Part shown: positions 7,505-7,950 of the stretch, piece after piece
Numbering within the stretch: position 1 is the first letter of the stretch
Layout of the letters: the number at the start of each line of letters is the position of its first letter
Origin: Odoribacteraceae bacterium
GTDB taxonomy: Bacteria > Bacteroidota > Bacteroidia > Bacteroidales > Marinifilaceae
DNA length: 7,950 nt
Assembly (NCBI GenBank): GCA_031279175.1
Contig: JAITJA010000157.1
Coordinates: 1-7,950, forward strand
Direction: 5' to 3'
The notes under the pieces: generated by a model
Seen by the model: only the letters and a program-made list of their open reading frames with translations
Databases searched by the model: none
What the model was told of the DNA's origin: nothing
Program-made: the position numbers and the translations under genes

Positions 7505-7696
7505 TCACGCCCGCGGCCCGCGGTCACCGTCTCGCCCGTTGATCACCGCCAGCGGGTTACGTTCTCCCTTGCCCCTCGCCGGGCATTCCCGCGGTCGCGT
7601 CGCCTGGCGGGGATCTTTTCCCGCCCGCGCGGCCTCTCCCGGGTCGTCGGGCCGCGTCCTGACCGGTATTTTTCCAGTGTTCATAATCTTTTGCAT
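7505..7696 (-). CDS. Doubtful small ORF (63 codons) upstream of rsmF
   Basis: This frame starts with ATG at 7696-7694, about 17 bases after the start site predicted from the TATCTTTG element, and ends with TGA at 7507-7505. It is in the same frame as rsmF, with seven codons between that stop and the rsmF GTG. The product begins M-Q-K-I-M-N-T-G-K-I-P-V and then becomes rich in Arg, Pro, Gly and Ala, with no recognisable domain, leader or membrane segment. The composition is what GC-rich noncoding DNA gives by chance, and no Shine-Dalgarno sequence is visible. The frame is also open further upstream, to an ATG at 7783 that lies before the promoter candidate. I favour a chance frame; a basic small protein or leader peptide is the alternative. 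Confidence 0.2.
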   Translation of the reverse strand: MQKIMNTGKIPVRTRPDDPGEAARAGKDPRQATRPRECPARGKGERNPLAVINGRDGDRGPRA

Positions 7697-7719
7697 GACA
7701 ACATCGTGTTTGTACGCGG

Positions 7720-7727
7720 CAAAGATA
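7720..7727 (-). promoter_or_regulatory. Candidate -7 element for rsmF transcription
   Basis: On the minus strand the site reads TATCTTTG followed by CC, an exact match to the Bacteroidota TAnnTTTG element with the common trailing C. It stands in one of the few AT-richer stretches of this GC-rich end (about 7670-7750). No TTTG is found at the expected upstream distance (around 7748-7752 on plus), so the promoter is only half supported. It would direct transcription towards rsmF, with a start near 7713. Confidence 0.5.
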
Positions 7728-7759
7728 AGGCGAAACCGTGATAATTCATGACGATAGCC

Positions 7760-7950
7760 CGCCTCGCGCGCTCGCGACGCCACCGCCCCTCCCGGGGAAC
7801 CTCCCTCGCGCGCTCGCGACGGCTTTTCCCCCCGGGGGAAAGCCTCTCGCGCCCGCGCGACAGGGTTTCCCCCCGGGGGAAAGTCTCTCGCGCGCGTGCA
7901 CCAAGGTTTCCCCCCGGGGGAATGTCTCTCGCGCGCGGGCGACTGGGTGT
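7760..7950. repeat. Tandem array of 41-base palindromic GC repeats, open at the right edge
   Basis: Four complete units (about 7760-7801, 7802-7842, 7843-7883, 7884-7924) and part of a fifth (7925-7950) follow one another without spacers. Each has a CG-alternating block near its start (tctctcgcgcgcg type) and, in units 2-4, the palindrome tttccccccgggggaaa, whose copies begin at 7825, 7866 and 7907, exactly 41 bases apart; unit 4 has the last arm base changed. Unit 2 (tcgcg/cgcga) and unit 3 (tcgcgc/gcgcga) also contain a second inverted repeat in the CG block. Unit 1 is degenerate (42 bases, C/G core disturbed), as expected of an ageing edge copy. Because 41 is not a multiple of three, the array cannot encode a repeated peptide, so it is noncoding. 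It could act as a protein-binding, structural or transcript-ending element; its full length is unknown. Confidence 0.85.

Larger units (their letters stand above)
7484..7759 (-). other. Gene-poor region upstream of rsmF; probable long leader
   Basis: These 276 bases separate rsmF from the tandem repeats. If transcription starts at the TAnnTTTG element at 7720-7727, rsmF carries a leader of roughly 230 bases. The leader holds a fully GC seven-pair inverted repeat (7628-7634 with 7650-7656, 15-base loop) and a near-palindrome of two CCGCGG blocks at 7511-7523, about 28 bases before the GTG, which could affect initiation. A 63-codon frame at 7696-7505 is described separately. I recognise no known riboswitch or protein leader element, and GC-rich DNA forms such inverted repeats easily, so the structures may be incidental. 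Confidence 0.4.

Noticed and set aside
7539..7751. A 70-codon plus-strand frame upstream of rsmF
   Set aside because: Its hydrophobic-looking C-terminal half is read across the AT-richer promoter stretch of the opposite strand; there is no ribosome-binding site or promoter, and no family is recognisable.
7760..7950. CRISPR array
   Set aside because: The 41-base units abut directly, leaving only about ten variable bases instead of unique spacers, and no cas gene is present.

Overview
The window looks like a chromosomal segment from a GC-rich member of the Bacteroidota, most likely Bacteroidales. Three things support this: a DUF4270-type lipoprotein (a family essentially confined to this phylum), lipoproteins with acidic residues right after the lipobox cysteine, and promoter elements of the TAnnTTTG type instead of a sigma70 -10 box. 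No phage, transposon, CRISPR, tRNA or rRNA is visible. Genus cannot be settled from this stretch.

Left part (1-2727, minus strand): an envelope operon read right to left. It holds a DUF4270 lipoprotein (2727-1429), an outer-membrane beta-barrel-like protein 12 bases downstream (1416-154), and, 30 bases further on, the first 41 codons of a lipoprotein with a DUF4369-like start (123-1, cut by the window edge). All three encode exported products.

Middle part (2728-4184): a 223-base AT-rich divergent region carries a good Bacteroidota promoter for the plus-strand kelch beta-propeller lipoprotein (2951-4063) and a weaker candidate for the minus-strand operon. The kelch gene ends in a strong intrinsic terminator (4083-4114). 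The back-to-back arrangement of DUF4270/barrel/lipoprotein and kelch lipoprotein suggests, but does not prove, a shared envelope function.

Right part (4185-7950): an exported TPR protein of 651 residues (4185-6140) is convergent with rsmF, a 16S rRNA m5C methyltransferase (7483-6137). Their stop codons overlap, with no room for a terminator between the genes. Upstream of rsmF lies a gene-poor stretch. It holds a perfect TAnnTTTG element about 240 bases before the rsmF start, a possible 63-codon small ORF in the rsmF frame, and then an array of at least four 41-base tandem repeats running off the right edge, each carrying a C6G5 palindrome. This array is the least expected structure in the window.

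Base composition changes along the window: the DUF4270 gene and divergent region are relatively AT-rich, while the TPR gene, rsmF and the repeat region are strongly GC-rich.
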